This document shows positions 6,887-15,463 of a stretch of DNA of 47,675 nucleotides, one piece after another. Source of the DNA: Bacilli bacterium (GTDB taxonomy: Bacteria; Bacillota_I; Bacilli_A; RFN20; CAG-449). Within the stretch, counting starts at the first letter, position 1, and each line of letters starts with the position of its first letter. The position numbers were made by a program, and so were the translations under genes. The stretch spans positions 1 to 47,675 of the forward strand of contig CAAEFC010000026.1 of assembly GCA_900755065.1 (NCBI GenBank). Direction: 5' to 3'. The notes under the pieces were generated by a model, which worked only from the letters and a program-made list of their open reading frames with translations, had not been told where the DNA came from and ran no database searches.

Positions 6887-9475
6887 ATGATCATTAAAGA
6901 CAATGTGATTACCGTAGAGTTCGACGAGCAAGGAAGGCTTGTCGGATCGCCTTATAAAGGAGAATTGACGCAGCAGAACAATTACGTCAACGTCATTGAA
7001 GTTCGCTTGCCAACAGCGGCATTTTCGGACGCTGATAACATCGATCAGGTCGGCGCGCGGCTGTATTGCAAACTTCCGGACGCGGAGGGAACGATCATCC
7101 GCTACCCGAGAGAGATCGTTTCCGGAGAGGTCAAAGCCAACGAGACTGTGGTTTACGATCCGGATTCGGGAATGTATCTTTGCCGTTTCCGTCTGACGAG
7201 AAAGGTTGCGTCGCTGAAAGGAAATATCGCGATGACGTTTTCTCTCGTCGAGCGGACGGAAGACGTCTATACCGACGAAGACGAGAACACGCATAACATT
7301 TACGCGGTTCGGAATCAGGCGGGCTTTTACGTCACCTGTAAGGAGTCGCAATACGACGAAAGCGCGGATTCGGAAGAAGACCAGGAACTGATCGATGAAA
7401 TCTACGACCGGATAGCGATTCTGGATACTGACGGTTCGGGCGATCGTTTTCTCGCGGACGACGGAACGTATAAGGACATTCCGGTTCGTGATATGGGGAC
7501 GGTTCAGGAAGAGGAAGATACGGAAACGGCGCTTCTGACTCTTTTCGCGGAAGTGGAGAAGGTAGGAAATGAAAGAAGCCCATTATATACTTTCCGTCTC
7601 GGGGATTATCAGGGATTCGGCATCTTCGATTCAAGCAGCCGTTTTTACGTCTCTCTTTACAAAGGGCAGGAGATCCGGCAGTTCCTGATCGGTTATGACG
7701 ATGCGGAGAATCTGACCGTCGTCGAGGAGAATTTCGGATTCGCTCTGAAAAGCGATCTGGATCAGAAAGCCGATCTGGACGAAAACGGCAAGATCAAGGT
7801 CGACCAGATGCCCGACGGATACAATGACGTCGAATATTTTTTGAGCGATGACTTTCCGGATTTGGAGGAATTTATCGCTGCCGGAAGATATATGAGCGCG
7901 GACGACGCTTTGAGTCGGGGTGATTTTTGGAAAATAGTCGGAAACGATTCTCTTTTTCCGAGTGTCACAACCGGTTTTGCGGGAGGATCCTCGCGAAGCC
8001 CGGTGTTGACTCCACAGATAGGTTTCGGATATGTGAGCAATCATCAATATATGTCGGAAGTTTATTCTGTCCGTGCCGTTCAAAGCGAGTCCGACGGACT
8101 GTATTACTTTCAGGTGGAGAAAATCCAATTGGATACAGTCAATAACATATTCAATGCTACGGAAGTCTTGATTTGCGATCAGACGAACGTTCAGTATCGT
8201 CTGGCACGCGCTATGGCTTATACCTTGACACCGACTTTCCAAAGTTTCTTCGCGGAGATTTCCGCGTCGCTGGCTTTGGGCGAAACGGCATCGACCGCTT
8301 ACGCCGGAGACAAGGGCAAGGCCAACGCCGACGCGATCGGGGGATTGCAGGAGACGATCAGTTCCACCGGATTCGGCGATCTTCGCGTCGCCAAAATATA
8401 TTTCCGCGCGCCGAAAGGTTATTACGTCGCGCCGTATCGGAATCATTTCATCGACAAGATACTGGTGATCGAATCGACGCCGTTGACGAAGAAGGAAATC
8501 GAATACTTCCAGAACGGGCAACTGGTTCTGTTCTTCGCAGACAGGGGGATCAAACGGCACAAGAATTATGATAAGGTCTACACCGTTCCGCGAACGCTTT
8601 GGTTCTTCGACGGATACGATGCGGGAGAGAAAAAATACACGGCAATCCGGGATCGGCAATTTTTCCTGAACCGGATGATCGGAAAGGATACGGAGACTGT
8701 CAATGTTCTCGGCACGGATTGTTCCGGTTCTCTGGAATTAAAAGTATTAAGCACCGGCGAAACCGTCGTTCGTCTGGAAATGAAGTGGTGCGACTTTCTG
8801 GCGCGGCAACTTTACGAGAACGCGGATTTGACCTATTACGATCACATCGGACTGAGCTATTCCGAATGCCCTTACGATTTCAGAGACTTCCTGTTGGACG
8901 ACGAATACAAAAAGCCGTATATCCATTTTTACGATGTCAATTGGTCGTCTATGATTCACCGCACGGCGGATTTCGACAATCTGATTTCCTTTGACAGTAT
9001 GACGCTGTATTACAAGGAGGACTATAACGGAAATCTCTATAACCAATTGACCGGTAGAACCGAATTGAGTTTGATGAATAATCTGTCCAAAGGCTACCTG
9101 AATGAGGGTTTATCGCAAGCCTATATCCGAAATCGAAATTCACGGCGTAAAACGGGATATACTTACGGAAAAATTGACGTTCAGAGAACGAATTCAAAAA
9201 CGGGCGAGGATTTGGCGTATCCGGAGACGAATCCGTTGAGACGTCTGAAATACGGCTTCGAAACGAATTTCAAGCCTTGTTTCCTGATCCTGAAAGAGGG
9301 TTTCGAAACGACTCAACCGACCGAAGACGGAGTCAAAATGTATCTGAAACGGTATCCGTTTTCCGACAAGAAGATCTATACCGTTTTCAAACTGAAATGC
9401 ACTTCGGTTTCCAAAGACGATCCGACGAGGGACGACAGCAAGATCCTGCTTCAATTCAAGAGTTCGATCGTCTGA
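6887..9475 (+). CDS. Baseplate/receptor-binding-like tail protein with BppU-like N-terminus
   Basis: The chosen ATG at 6887 is 6 bases after AGGAGG (6875-6880); an in-frame TTG at 6821 lies in a hairpin and is unlikely. The 862-residue product opens with an about 150-residue beta-sandwich resembling the N-terminal domain of phage baseplate upper proteins (QNNYVNVIEVRLP, then a conserved YLCRFRL segment). A linker (about 165-190) carries FLADDGTYK, a motif common in tail-fibre shafts. The remainder is a long region without recognised domains that probably contacts the receptor. No enzymatic motif was seen. Composition matches the early tail genes, unlike the block just upstream. Confidence 0.55.
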   Translation: MIIKDNVITVEFDEQGRLVGSPYKGELTQQNNYVNVIEVRLPTAAFSDADNIDQVGARLYCKLPDAEGTIIRYPREIVSGEVKANETVVYDPDSGMYLCRFRLTRKVASLKGNIAMTFSLVERTEDVYTDEDENTHNIYAVRNQAGFYVTCKESQYDESADSEEDQELIDEIYDRIAILDTDGSGDRFLADDGTYKDIPVRDMGTVQEEEDTETALLTLFAEVEKVGNERSPLYTFRLGDYQGFGIFDSSSRFYVSLYKGQEIRQFLIGYDDAENLTVVEENFGFALKSDLDQKADLDENGKIKVDQMPDGYNDVEYFLSDDFPDLEEFIAAGRYMSADDALSRGDFWKIVGNDSLFPSVTTGFAGGSSRSPVLTPQIGFGYVSNHQYMSEVYSVRAVQSESDGLYYFQVEKIQLDTVNNIFNATEVLICDQTNVQYRLARAMAYTLTPTFQSFFAEISASLALGETASTAYAGDKGKANADAIGGLQETISSTGFGDLRVAKIYFRAPKGYYVAPYRNHFIDKILVIESTPLTKKEIEYFQNGQLVLFFADRGIKRHKNYDKVYTVPRTLWFFDGYDAGEKKYTAIRDRQFFLNRMIGKDTETVNVLGTDCSGSLELKVLSTGETVVRLEMKWCDFLARQLYENADLTYYDHIGLSYSECPYDFRDFLLDDEYKKPYIHFYDVNWSSMIHRTADFDNLISFDSMTLYYKEDYNGNLYNQLTGRTELSLMNNLSKGYLNEGLSQAYIRNRNSRRKTGYTYGKIDVQRTNSKTGEDLAYPETNPLRRLKYGFETNFKPCFLILKEGFETTQPTEDGVKMYLKRYPFSDKKIYTVFKLKCTSVSKDDPTRDDSKILLQFKSSIV

Positions 9476-9564
9476 TTATAAACAAAAAAAAGACACGCAT
9501 ATAGCCATATTCGGAACTGCGTATCTACACTTATATTTTACTGAAAAAAGGAGAAAAAAACAAG

Positions 9565-9942
9565 ATGGAAATTATCGGTAAATGCAAAAAAACGCGGACG
9601 ATCAAAGTCCGTTTCGATTCGGAACGGCCGAAGCTTTCCCGATTCGTCAAAATCGTCAGCGAAGAAGAACTTCCGGCAGAGGAAGTTCTCCGGAAAGGCG
9701 GAGTGAAAGAAACCGTGATTCCGAAACGGATTACTTACGTCGAATATTCGAAAATCGGATACGAAGAACTGACGGAAAAGATGATTCGAAAGAAATATTC
9801 GGTTTCCGACGAACTGGCTTTGCTTCGTCAGAAAGAGATCAAATCCGACGAATACGCCCTCTACTACGCGTTCGTCGAAGAGTGCAAGAGCAAGGCCAAA
9901 GCGTTTGTCGCCGAAAGAGAAGGAGAAGAAGAAAATGAGTGA
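9565..9942 (+). CDS. Small phage-tail-associated protein, 125 aa
   Basis: ATG 9565 follows AAAGGAGAA. The N-terminal part is short beta strands. Residues about 85-120 (SVSDELALLRQKEIKSDEYA, then a YYAFVEECKSKAK helix) resemble the short helical proteins found beside XkdX-type genes at the end of phage tail modules. No membrane segment. The stop overlaps the next start by 8 bases, so translation is coupled. Function unknown; the link to tails is from the neighbourhood. Confidence 0.5.
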   Translation: MEIIGKCKKTRTIKVRFDSERPKLSRFVKIVSEEELPAEEVLRKGGVKETVIPKRITYVEYSKIGYEELTEKMIRKKYSVSDELALLRQKEIKSDEYALYYAFVEECKSKAKAFVAEREGEEENE

Positions 9943-10363
9943 AAAACAACACGCGCTGATCCGGGTGGTCATCAACTATGACGCTCAGGGAAGAAAGATC
10001 GGCTATGAAGTGGTCGAGACTTCGAAGAACCCGTATTTCATCGCCAATCTGGAAAGCGAAATCAGGAAGAACCTGAAATTGATCGAAAGCGAAAAGAAAG
10101 AAGAGGCGGAAGCGATCCAGAGAGAGCAGGAGTTGCAGCACACGTTGACGCATTATTCGCTCGGGAAGTTGCTGACCTTAACCGGTGTCGCCGTTACTTT
10201 CGGAGGACTGATCGATTCCGGATCCAAGCAGACATTTCTTTCGGAGGTCCGGAAAATTATGACGATGCCGGCGACGTTGGAACGCGCGGTCGCTATCGAA
10301 ACATTGCTGCAACAGCCGGAGTGCGCCGCTTTTAAAGAAGTGTTTGAAGGAATGGAGGACTAA
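9935..10363 (+). CDS. Hypothetical protein with coiled coil and hydrophobic helix
   Basis: The start chosen is ATG 9935, inside the end of the previous gene (ATGAGTGA) and after AGAAGGAGAAG; the reading frame is also open upstream to 9905 but that extension has no ribosome site. The 142-residue product has an N-terminal beta hairpin, a charged helix at about 35-65 (LIESEKKEEAEAIQREQELQ) and a mildly hydrophobic stretch (LGKLLTLTGVAVTFGGLI). It is the first of four coupled genes ending in membrane proteins. No family recognised. Confidence 0.55.
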   Translation: MSEKQHALIRVVINYDAQGRKIGYEVVETSKNPYFIANLESEIRKNLKLIESEKKEEAEAIQREQELQHTLTHYSLGKLLTLTGVAVTFGGLIDSGSKQTFLSEVRKIMTMPATLERAVAIETLLQQPECAAFKEVFEGMED

Positions 10364-10366
10364 TCG

Positions 10367-10903
10367 ATGAAAAGCAAAAACACAAAGACAAAGATAAGCG
10401 CCGGCGACGTTCTGATCCGGACGATTCTGATTCTGGTCGTTCTGACCGTCGCCGCTTTGCTGGCGTTACTCCTTTACGGCGTCATTGCCAAAGGATACGG
10501 AATCGAGGAGATCATCGCCGTCGTCCGTGCGTGCTGGGAACGCGCGGAGGTATACATACCGTCAATCGTCGCGGTGTTTTCTTCGACGACCGCGGTTGCA
10601 GCGGTCAAACTGGGGCAATTGATTTCCGCAGCGAACCGATACAACGAATCGGTGAAAGGATTGGAAAATAAAAACGACGTCCTTGAAAAACTGTTCGTGG
10701 ACACGGTCAAAGAAATCAACGTCCGGTATAAAAAGGCGCAGGATATCGAAAGAGAGAAAAACGATCTGAATCAGAAGATGCTGCTTCTCCTTTCCGAGGC
10801 AATTTACGACGAGGAAATCAAAAAACGATTGGACGAACTGCATCAGGACTATACGAAACTGTGTCAGGAAGAAGAGAATCTCCTGAAAGAAGGTGAAGAG
10901 TGA
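10367..10903 (+). CDS. Two-helix membrane protein with C-terminal coiled coil
   Basis: A 178-residue protein starting 3 bases after the previous stop. Membrane helices lie at about 18-43 (LIRTILILVVLTVAALLALL) and 65-85 (IPSIVAVFSSTTAVAAVKLG). The last 90 residues are a highly charged coiled coil with heptad-like spacing. Two helices and a charged tail at the end of a phage structural operon allow a holin-like or spanin-like role, but the coiled coil is long for a holin. The stop overlaps the region of the next start. Confidence 0.55.
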   Translation: MKSKNTKTKISAGDVLIRTILILVVLTVAALLALLLYGVIAKGYGIEEIIAVVRACWERAEVYIPSIVAVFSSTTAVAAVKLGQLISAANRYNESVKGLENKNDVLEKLFVDTVKEINVRYKKAQDIEREKNDLNQKMLLLLSEAIYDEEIKKRLDELHQDYTKLCQEEENLLKEGEE

Positions 10904-10905
10904 GG

Positions 10906-11415
10906 ATGTTCAAAGCGATAGGTCATTATTTTATCCGGGAGATCCGGAATCTGAAAAATCACATTTTCGGCTTGCTTTCGGTGTTTGTCAAATATGTCGG
11001 ACCGTTGCTGTTCGTCTTTTCCCAGTCGATCGTCACAAAGGAGACGAAAACACGTTTGGAAACGTGGTGTCTGCCGGTTCTGGCTTTCCTGATTCTCTTC
11101 TATTATTTTTCTTTCCGGAAAGCACTGAAAGTGAAGATCACCGAAGAGCGGTTAGTCAAGCGCTTGGACGCGAAAAGAGTCGAACCCTTGCGGTTGGTGC
11201 TGTTCGCCTTTATCGACGATTGCGTGATGGCACCCTTGATTCCCTTTCTGTTTTACCAGTTGTGCAGAACGCTGGAACGTCTGGCGATCCGGAATTCGAC
11301 CTGCTTCCTTCTTTTGACGCTGCTGTTTTTCATCGGTGGCATTTTCAAGGTGATCGATCTTCTGCTCGATCTGACGAGGACCTATAAGGCGGCAGAGAAG
11401 GAGGGGAACGTTTGA
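10906..11415 (+). CDS. Four-helix membrane protein
   Basis: ATG 10906 is preferred; GTG 10900 overlaps the previous stop and is closer to AAGGTG, so the start is uncertain by two codons. Hydrophobic segments lie at about residues 20-40, 55-73, 97-117 and 131-153, with charged ends. The stop overlaps the next start (TGATG, 11413-11417). It forms a coupled trio with the two adjacent membrane genes. No recognised family. Confidence 0.55.
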   Translation: MFKAIGHYFIREIRNLKNHIFGLLSVFVKYVGPLLFVFSQSIVTKETKTRLETWCLPVLAFLILFYYFSFRKALKVKITEERLVKRLDAKRVEPLRLVLFAFIDDCVMAPLIPFLFYQLCRTLERLAIRNSTCFLLLTLLFFIGGIFKVIDLLLDLTRTYKAAEKEGNV

Positions 11416-12617
11416 TGGCTGAATCCATGACGACATTGGACGCACAGTTGCGGAAGAAAAAGGCTCTGACATATACGCTTTTGCAGGTGGTCGGAATTCT
11501 CGCTCTTATGCTGGTCGGAAACTGCTTCGACTGGCTCAATATGAAATTCGATCCGACGCAATTAAAAACCTGGAACTACTGGAACGGCGTCATTCAGCAA
11601 GTGCTGATGTATTCGATCGCTTTGGTCATCGGTTACACCGGGCGGATGGAAAGGGAATTTCTGAACAACAAGGAATTCGCGCTGGCGATGAATCTCTACC
11701 ATCGTTTTCTCGGTGAGAAGACGGAATCCTTTGTCATCTATGTCAACAAGACGCTGAATCCGAAAATCAAGAGAGAATATTATATCTCACACGTTGAACG
11801 AAAACTGTATCGTCTGGAAGAGCGAAGCAAACGCCATGACGACTGGAAGTTGGAATACGATAAGATTCTCGACGATCTGACGAACGGCAGGCTGAAAAGC
11901 ATCAAAGAATATGCCTGTAAAAACAGACAACTTCGTCAATATGTCGTCCGTCGGTTTACGCTGGAAGCCCTGATCCATACGGAGAACGTCGAAAAGAACT
12001 GCCGATCGTTCAACCGATATCCGAGAGTCAACGCGCATTCGTTCACTTGGGGCGTGAGGTCCAAGAGCGATCGTTCCAACAAATATAAGGTAGAGAACAC
12101 GCTGGCGAAAGATTTGAGCGTCAAGGTGTTGCAGAAGGCGCTTTCGGTCGTCCTCATGGCGGTCGTTCTCGGATCGATCGCCGGAGATCCGTCCAAGAAC
12201 GAACTGTTGAGTCAGGTTAACGGTTGGGCAAAACTGATCATCAAATATATTATCCGCGTCGGCGGTATCGCGTGGTCCTATATCTCCGGGCTTTATCTTG
12301 GAAAAGGTATGTTCGAATCCAATTACATCGAAGTCGTCAACAACCGGAACGATATTCTGGAAAGTTATCTCTCCTGGAAGAAAGAACTCAAAGAGGAAGA
12401 AACCGAAGGATACAAGATTCGAAAGGCGCTGATGATGAGTCAGACGGAAGAATTCCCGGAACGTAGACCTTTGGAGGATGTGTCCAAGAGAGCAAACGTT
12501 ACCGAGGAGAGCAAGAATCCGATCGAACTGACCGAAGAAGAAAAGCAGAAGATCCTCGAACAGGCGCTGAACGAGAAGAGAAAAAACGAACTCCTGAAAC
12601 AGGCGCTGGATCAATGA
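11415..12617 (+). CDS. Membrane protein with central and C-terminal soluble domains, 400 aa
   Basis: ATG 11415 overlaps the previous stop and follows GGAGGGG (11399-11405). Two helices lie at about 17-40 and 52-72, then a basic soluble domain of about 160 residues, then two more helices at about 238-258 and 270-297, and a charged C-terminal helix ending in Glu/Lys-rich coiled coil. It is the last gene before the operon terminator. The layout, paired helices flanking a cytoplasmic domain, resembles a membrane-anchored scaffold rather than a lysis enzyme. I do not recognise it. Confidence 0.6.
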   Translation: MAESMTTLDAQLRKKKALTYTLLQVVGILALMLVGNCFDWLNMKFDPTQLKTWNYWNGVIQQVLMYSIALVIGYTGRMEREFLNNKEFALAMNLYHRFLGEKTESFVIYVNKTLNPKIKREYYISHVERKLYRLEERSKRHDDWKLEYDKILDDLTNGRLKSIKEYACKNRQLRQYVVRRFTLEALIHTENVEKNCRSFNRYPRVNAHSFTWGVRSKSDRSNKYKVENTLAKDLSVKVLQKALSVVLMAVVLGSIAGDPSKNELLSQVNGWAKLIIKYIIRVGGIAWSYISGLYLGKGMFESNYIEVVNNRNDILESYLSWKKELKEEETEGYKIRKALMMSQTEEFPERRPLEDVSKRANVTEESKNPIELTEEEKQKILEQALNEKRKNELLKQALDQ

Positions 12618-12641
12618 TATTGCAGCAACGTTAAAAGAATT

Positions 12642-12673
12642 GCCTCCATTTGAACGATGGAGGCATTTTTTTA
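12642..12673 (+). terminator. Rho-independent terminator of the tail operon
   Basis: A perfect 9-bp stem, TGCCTCCAT (12642-12650) and ATGGAGGCA (12658-12666), with a 7-base loop, is followed by seven T. It lies 24 bases after the last tail-operon gene. Confidence 0.9.
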
Positions 12674-12719
12674 TGAATAAAAAGACGAGAGAAATTTGTA
12701 GCGGCCAAAAAGAAGAATA

Positions 12720-12748
12720 TTGATTAAAAAAAGTTTTTATGATACGAT
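12720..12748 (+). promoter_or_regulatory. Sigma-A-type promoter for the 17-codon ORF
   Basis: TTGATT (12720-12725) and TACGAT (12743-12748) are separated by 17 bases, followed by AGGGAG (12760-12765) and ATG 12775. Confidence 0.55.
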
Positions 12749-12774
12749 AAAATTGTAAAAAGGGAGAAAAAACT

Positions 12775-12828
12775 ATGGCAATCACTGAAAAAGTAAAAAA
12801 AGTTGTTGAAAGGAACAAAAAAGATTGA
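12775..12828 (+). CDS. 17-residue basic peptide or frameshifted gene start
   Basis: The ORF reads MAITEKVKKVVERNKKD and stops at TGA 12826-12828. It has its own promoter and a good Shine-Dalgarno. The tract AACAAAAAAGATTGA sits at the end; removing one A would extend the frame to about 41 residues (next TAA near 12900). So it is a tiny peptide, a leader, or a gene broken at a poly-A tract. No homology recognised. Confidence 0.35.
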   Translation: MAITEKVKKVVERNKKD

Positions 12829-12902
12829 TAAACTGATTGACATCTTTAATTTTACGAAGGGAGGCAAATGCTGTCAGGATTATCTTTTTTATTTTTTATA
12901 AA

Positions 12903-12931
12903 TTGAAGGGATTTTGATCAATATATAAAAT
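12903..12931 (+). promoter_or_regulatory. Possible promoter of the Panacea gene
   Basis: TTGAAG (12903-12908) and TAAAAT (12926-12931) lie 17 bases apart in AT-rich DNA, 34 bases upstream of the ATG at 12965. Confidence 0.4.
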
Positions 12932-12964
12932 AGGGAAACAACGTATATTTAAACGGGTGACGGC

Positions 12965-13453
12965 ATGACAACTATGTGTTTGGCAATAGCGGATTACATC
13001 ATTAACAAGACGAATGAAATCAACAAGCAAAGAGAACAAGACAGAAAAGAAAAAATTAAGATGTCTTGTAAAAGATTACAGAAACTCATTTTCTTTTGCG
13101 ATACAGAATATATGAAGAAGCATCATGGAAAATCTTTTACAGAAGATAAATATTATGCATGGCCTAATGGCCCTGTTATTCCGGAAGTGTATTTGAATTA
13201 CATGGGATTTCAAAATGGAGAGATGATACCATTAGGGGAAAAGTATAAAACATTAAGCAAAGAAATCACGAAAATTATAGATGAAGTGATTGATATGACT
13301 GCCGAAAAATCTACTGAGGAACTTATAACCATAGCACACGATAAGAACGGCCCTTGGACAAAACATAGGGAAAAGCAAGAAATTATTCCAAAAAGAGAGA
13401 TTTATTCTCATTATAAGAAGACTAGATTGAAAGATAGGTTGTCTCTAAATTAA
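12965..13453 (+). CDS. Panacea/SocA-like (DUF4065) domain protein, putative antitoxin
   Basis: A 162-residue soluble protein. Residues about 35-75 carry the hallmark of the SocA/GepA/Panacea family: RLQKLIFFCD near the start of the domain and AWPNGPVIPEVY about 30 residues later. Family members neutralise diverse toxins in PanAT systems, and SocA acts as a ClpXP adaptor for its toxin. The gene has a weak GGTGA ribosome site. It stands 39 bases ahead of a membrane protein gene in the same orientation. The DNA is AT-rich relative to the flanks, so this pair was probably acquired. Family call good; role inferred. Confidence 0.75.
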   Translation: MTTMCLAIADYIINKTNEINKQREQDRKEKIKMSCKRLQKLIFFCDTEYMKKHHGKSFTEDKYYAWPNGPVIPEVYLNYMGFQNGEMIPLGEKYKTLSKEITKIIDEVIDMTAEKSTEELITIAHDKNGPWTKHREKQEIIPKREIYSHYKKTRLKDRLSLN

Positions 13454-13492
13454 AAACTTATAAAAAATAATAAAATGAATTGAGTATGTTGT

Positions 13493-14281
13493 ATGGCAAA
13501 AAATAATAAAAGTAATCAAGCAAAACGGAAAGAAAAACAGGATAATAAAAATGAAAGCAAAAATGAAGAACAGTCAGTTTTAGAAAACGACGAACAATCA
13601 GTTTTAGAGATATATAAAAACGACGAAGATTGTGCTTTCGTTTTAAATAAAAATTGTGCTGAGATTGGCAAAATAGTCGAAAAAGTTAAAATGGAAGTTG
13701 AGAAATTATTTCAAAAGGGAGCAATTTTAGAGTCTAATATTGAATATTTATCAAATTTGAAAGAATTTATAGATCGTTTTCAAAAAGCATTAATTAAAAA
13801 GGAAAAAAATGCAGAATCACAAGAGAAGCAAGAACTGTTAGATTTCATTGTAGATTTGAGTTTTTTAGAAAATCTAGTGCTAAGTTATATTGTTCAATAT
13901 AATACTGCGAACTATAACAAAAGTTTACCTGACTTGACGAAACAATTTGAGAACAAGTTTTCCGAAACAGAGAGAACAATGACTAACCACGCTATGACAT
14001 TTATATCGGTTTTAGCCGCAATCATTGCAATTGTCACTTCTGTTATCACTACAAGTTCTACTTGGTTGAATAACGCAAATAAAAAGGACGCTATTTTAGC
14101 CTTTACTTTACCATCGTTAGTCATTTTAGTCGCGGTAACTTTGTTATTGACTTTTTGTGGATTTATGTATCCGGGAGGAAAGAAGAGACAAATAGCCTCA
14201 ATTGTTATTTTCGTATGTGTGGCCGTTTTAATTGTAGTTTTTGCTTTTGTTGTTCTTCCGCCGATAACGAATGGTATTTAA
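13493..14281 (+). CDS. Membrane protein partnered with the Panacea protein, candidate toxin/effector
   Basis: A 262-residue protein with a Lys/Asn/Glu-rich disordered N-terminus (1 to about 45), a soluble helical region (about 45-150), then three hydrophobic helices at about 165-188 (MTFISVLAAIIAIVTSVITT), 202-224 and 233-256. No good Shine-Dalgarno precedes ATG 13493, so translation may be weak or coupled. No known toxin motif is visible. Panacea antitoxins are known to pair with membrane-acting toxins among others, so a membrane effector is a reasonable inference, not a demonstration. Confidence 0.55.
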   Translation: MAKNNKSNQAKRKEKQDNKNESKNEEQSVLENDEQSVLEIYKNDEDCAFVLNKNCAEIGKIVEKVKMEVEKLFQKGAILESNIEYLSNLKEFIDRFQKALIKKEKNAESQEKQELLDFIVDLSFLENLVLSYIVQYNTANYNKSLPDLTKQFENKFSETERTMTNHAMTFISVLAAIIAIVTSVITTSSTWLNNANKKDAILAFTLPSLVILVAVTLLLTFCGFMYPGGKKRQIASIVIFVCVAVLIVVFAFVVLPPITNGI

Positions 14282-14451
14282 TTCAGATCACCACGAATCA
14301 ACCACGATAAAGGATAAAAGAGGGTTGAAACGTATATTAAAAGGCATTTCAGAAGCCTAAAAAGAGGCAAAAAACGGCGAAAATCGGCTGAAAAAGCCGC
14401 GTTATTTTTCATACCGATTCTGCGTTGAGGCACCATTTTTGAAAAAATTCG

Positions 14452-14478
14452 ACTTTGATCCGCGATCAAAGTTTTTTT
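14452..14478 (+). terminator. Terminator after the Panacea/membrane pair
   Basis: ACTTTGATC (14452-14460), CGC loop, GATCAAAGT (14464-14472) and a run of T to 14478. The perfect 9-bp stem is 170 bases downstream of the membrane gene. Confidence 0.85.
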
Positions 14479-14508
14479 ATAACCGGGCGTAAGAAAAAGA
14501 ATCGCAGG

Positions 14509-14532
14509 TAAGGCATCTTATGAAAAAGATGC
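14509..14532 (-). terminator. Possible terminator of the LysR gene
   Basis: GCATCTT (14513-14519) pairs with AAGATGC (14526-14532), and a T-rich stretch follows on the reverse strand. The T run is not continuous, so it is weaker than neighbouring terminators. Confidence 0.4.
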
Positions 14533-14554
14533 GACCTTCCTTTTGTCGAAAGCA

Positions 14555-15454
14555 TTATCCTTTTTGGATATCCGAATAATGGGATACTTCGTTTTTGATC
14601 CGGTAAATCAGATTTGAATAATTCTTTCCTTTCTTGATGACGAAAGAAATGAATCTCGGAGGAATTTTTTCAATCAGGTCGACCTGAAAGCATTTTCCAT
14701 TTGCCAGCGATTCGCTTGCAAGTTCTTCGGGAATAAAGGTCAGACCGCAATCGTGTTCTACGAACGGCAACAAGACAGAACTGCTGTCGGTTTCGTAGGC
14801 AGGGTGGATATGGACGCCGTGCGACCATAGAAACGCGTTGATATGTTCGCGAAACTGCATATGCTCGTTCAACAAGATAAAGGGGAACTCCGTCAAAGAG
14901 GTAATGGAAACAGAACCTTTGATCCGGTTCTGATAACTGATCGGGGCGATTAAGATGTCCTGCAACGGGTAGACTTCATAACTTTCCATATCGCTTGTCT
15001 CTGTGAAGGGCGTCGTAATGAACGCAAAGTCGATAGAACCTTTTTCGACCATTTCCAATAAGTTATGGGAAGAGTCGGTGTTGATGACGAAATTCGCGGA
15101 AGGATAAGTAGTCTTTACCTTTTCAAGATAGGAAAAAACGTAACAGGACAAAGCGGTCGACGTCGCGCCGATATGGATAAGCGTCTGACTGAAAGAAGCG
15201 CGGGAACGAATGGCTTTTTCCACTCGTTCCAGTTCCTGCATCGGTTCCTCAATCAACTGAAAGATTTTCAAGCCTTCCTGAGTTAGAATGACGCCGGATT
15301 TATAGCGGACGAACAGTTTTGCGCTGTACTTCTTTTCAAGATTGGCGATGATGCGCGAAACCGCCGGCTGCGTGACGTCCAGTTCCTGCGCGGCTTTGGA
15401 AAAGTTTTTCAGTTTGGCGACGGTATAAAACACTTTCAGATACGAATAATTCAT
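14555..15454 (-). CDS. LysR-family transcriptional regulator
   Basis: 299 residues, typical for the family. The N-terminal winged helix-turn-helix is clear: FYTVAKLKNFSKAAQELDVT with QPAVSRIIANLE as the recognition helix (about 9-45). A periplasmic-binding-like effector domain follows (about 90-290; DFAFITTPF and QDILIAPIS are characteristic). It is divergent from the lipoprotein/malic-enzyme operon and shares with it a 114-base intergenic region containing inverted half-sites, so it probably regulates that operon and itself. The ligand is unknown; a carboxylate is plausible because a malic enzyme is in the target operon. Confidence 0.9.
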   Translation of the reverse strand: MNYSYLKVFYTVAKLKNFSKAAQELDVTQPAVSRIIANLEKKYSAKLFVRYKSGVILTQEGLKIFQLIEEPMQELERVEKAIRSRASFSQTLIHIGATSTALSCYVFSYLEKVKTTYPSANFVINTDSSHNLLEMVEKGSIDFAFITTPFTETSDMESYEVYPLQDILIAPISYQNRIKGSVSITSLTEFPFILLNEHMQFREHINAFLWSHGVHIHPAYETDSSSVLLPFVEHDCGLTFIPEELASESLANGKCFQVDLIEKIPPRFISFVIKKGKNYSNLIYRIKNEVSHYSDIQKG

Positions 15455-15463
15455 GATTCAATT

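Noticed and set aside
7631..8659. A 342-codon reverse-strand frame inside the baseplate-like gene
   Set aside because: Antisense shadow in the same composition; unlike the 5102-6735 genes it has no Shine-Dalgarno or AT-rich shift.
12642..12673. The inverted repeat after the tail operon as a recombination site
   Set aside because: The perfect stem followed by a T run is fully explained as an intrinsic terminator, and no second copy exists in the window.
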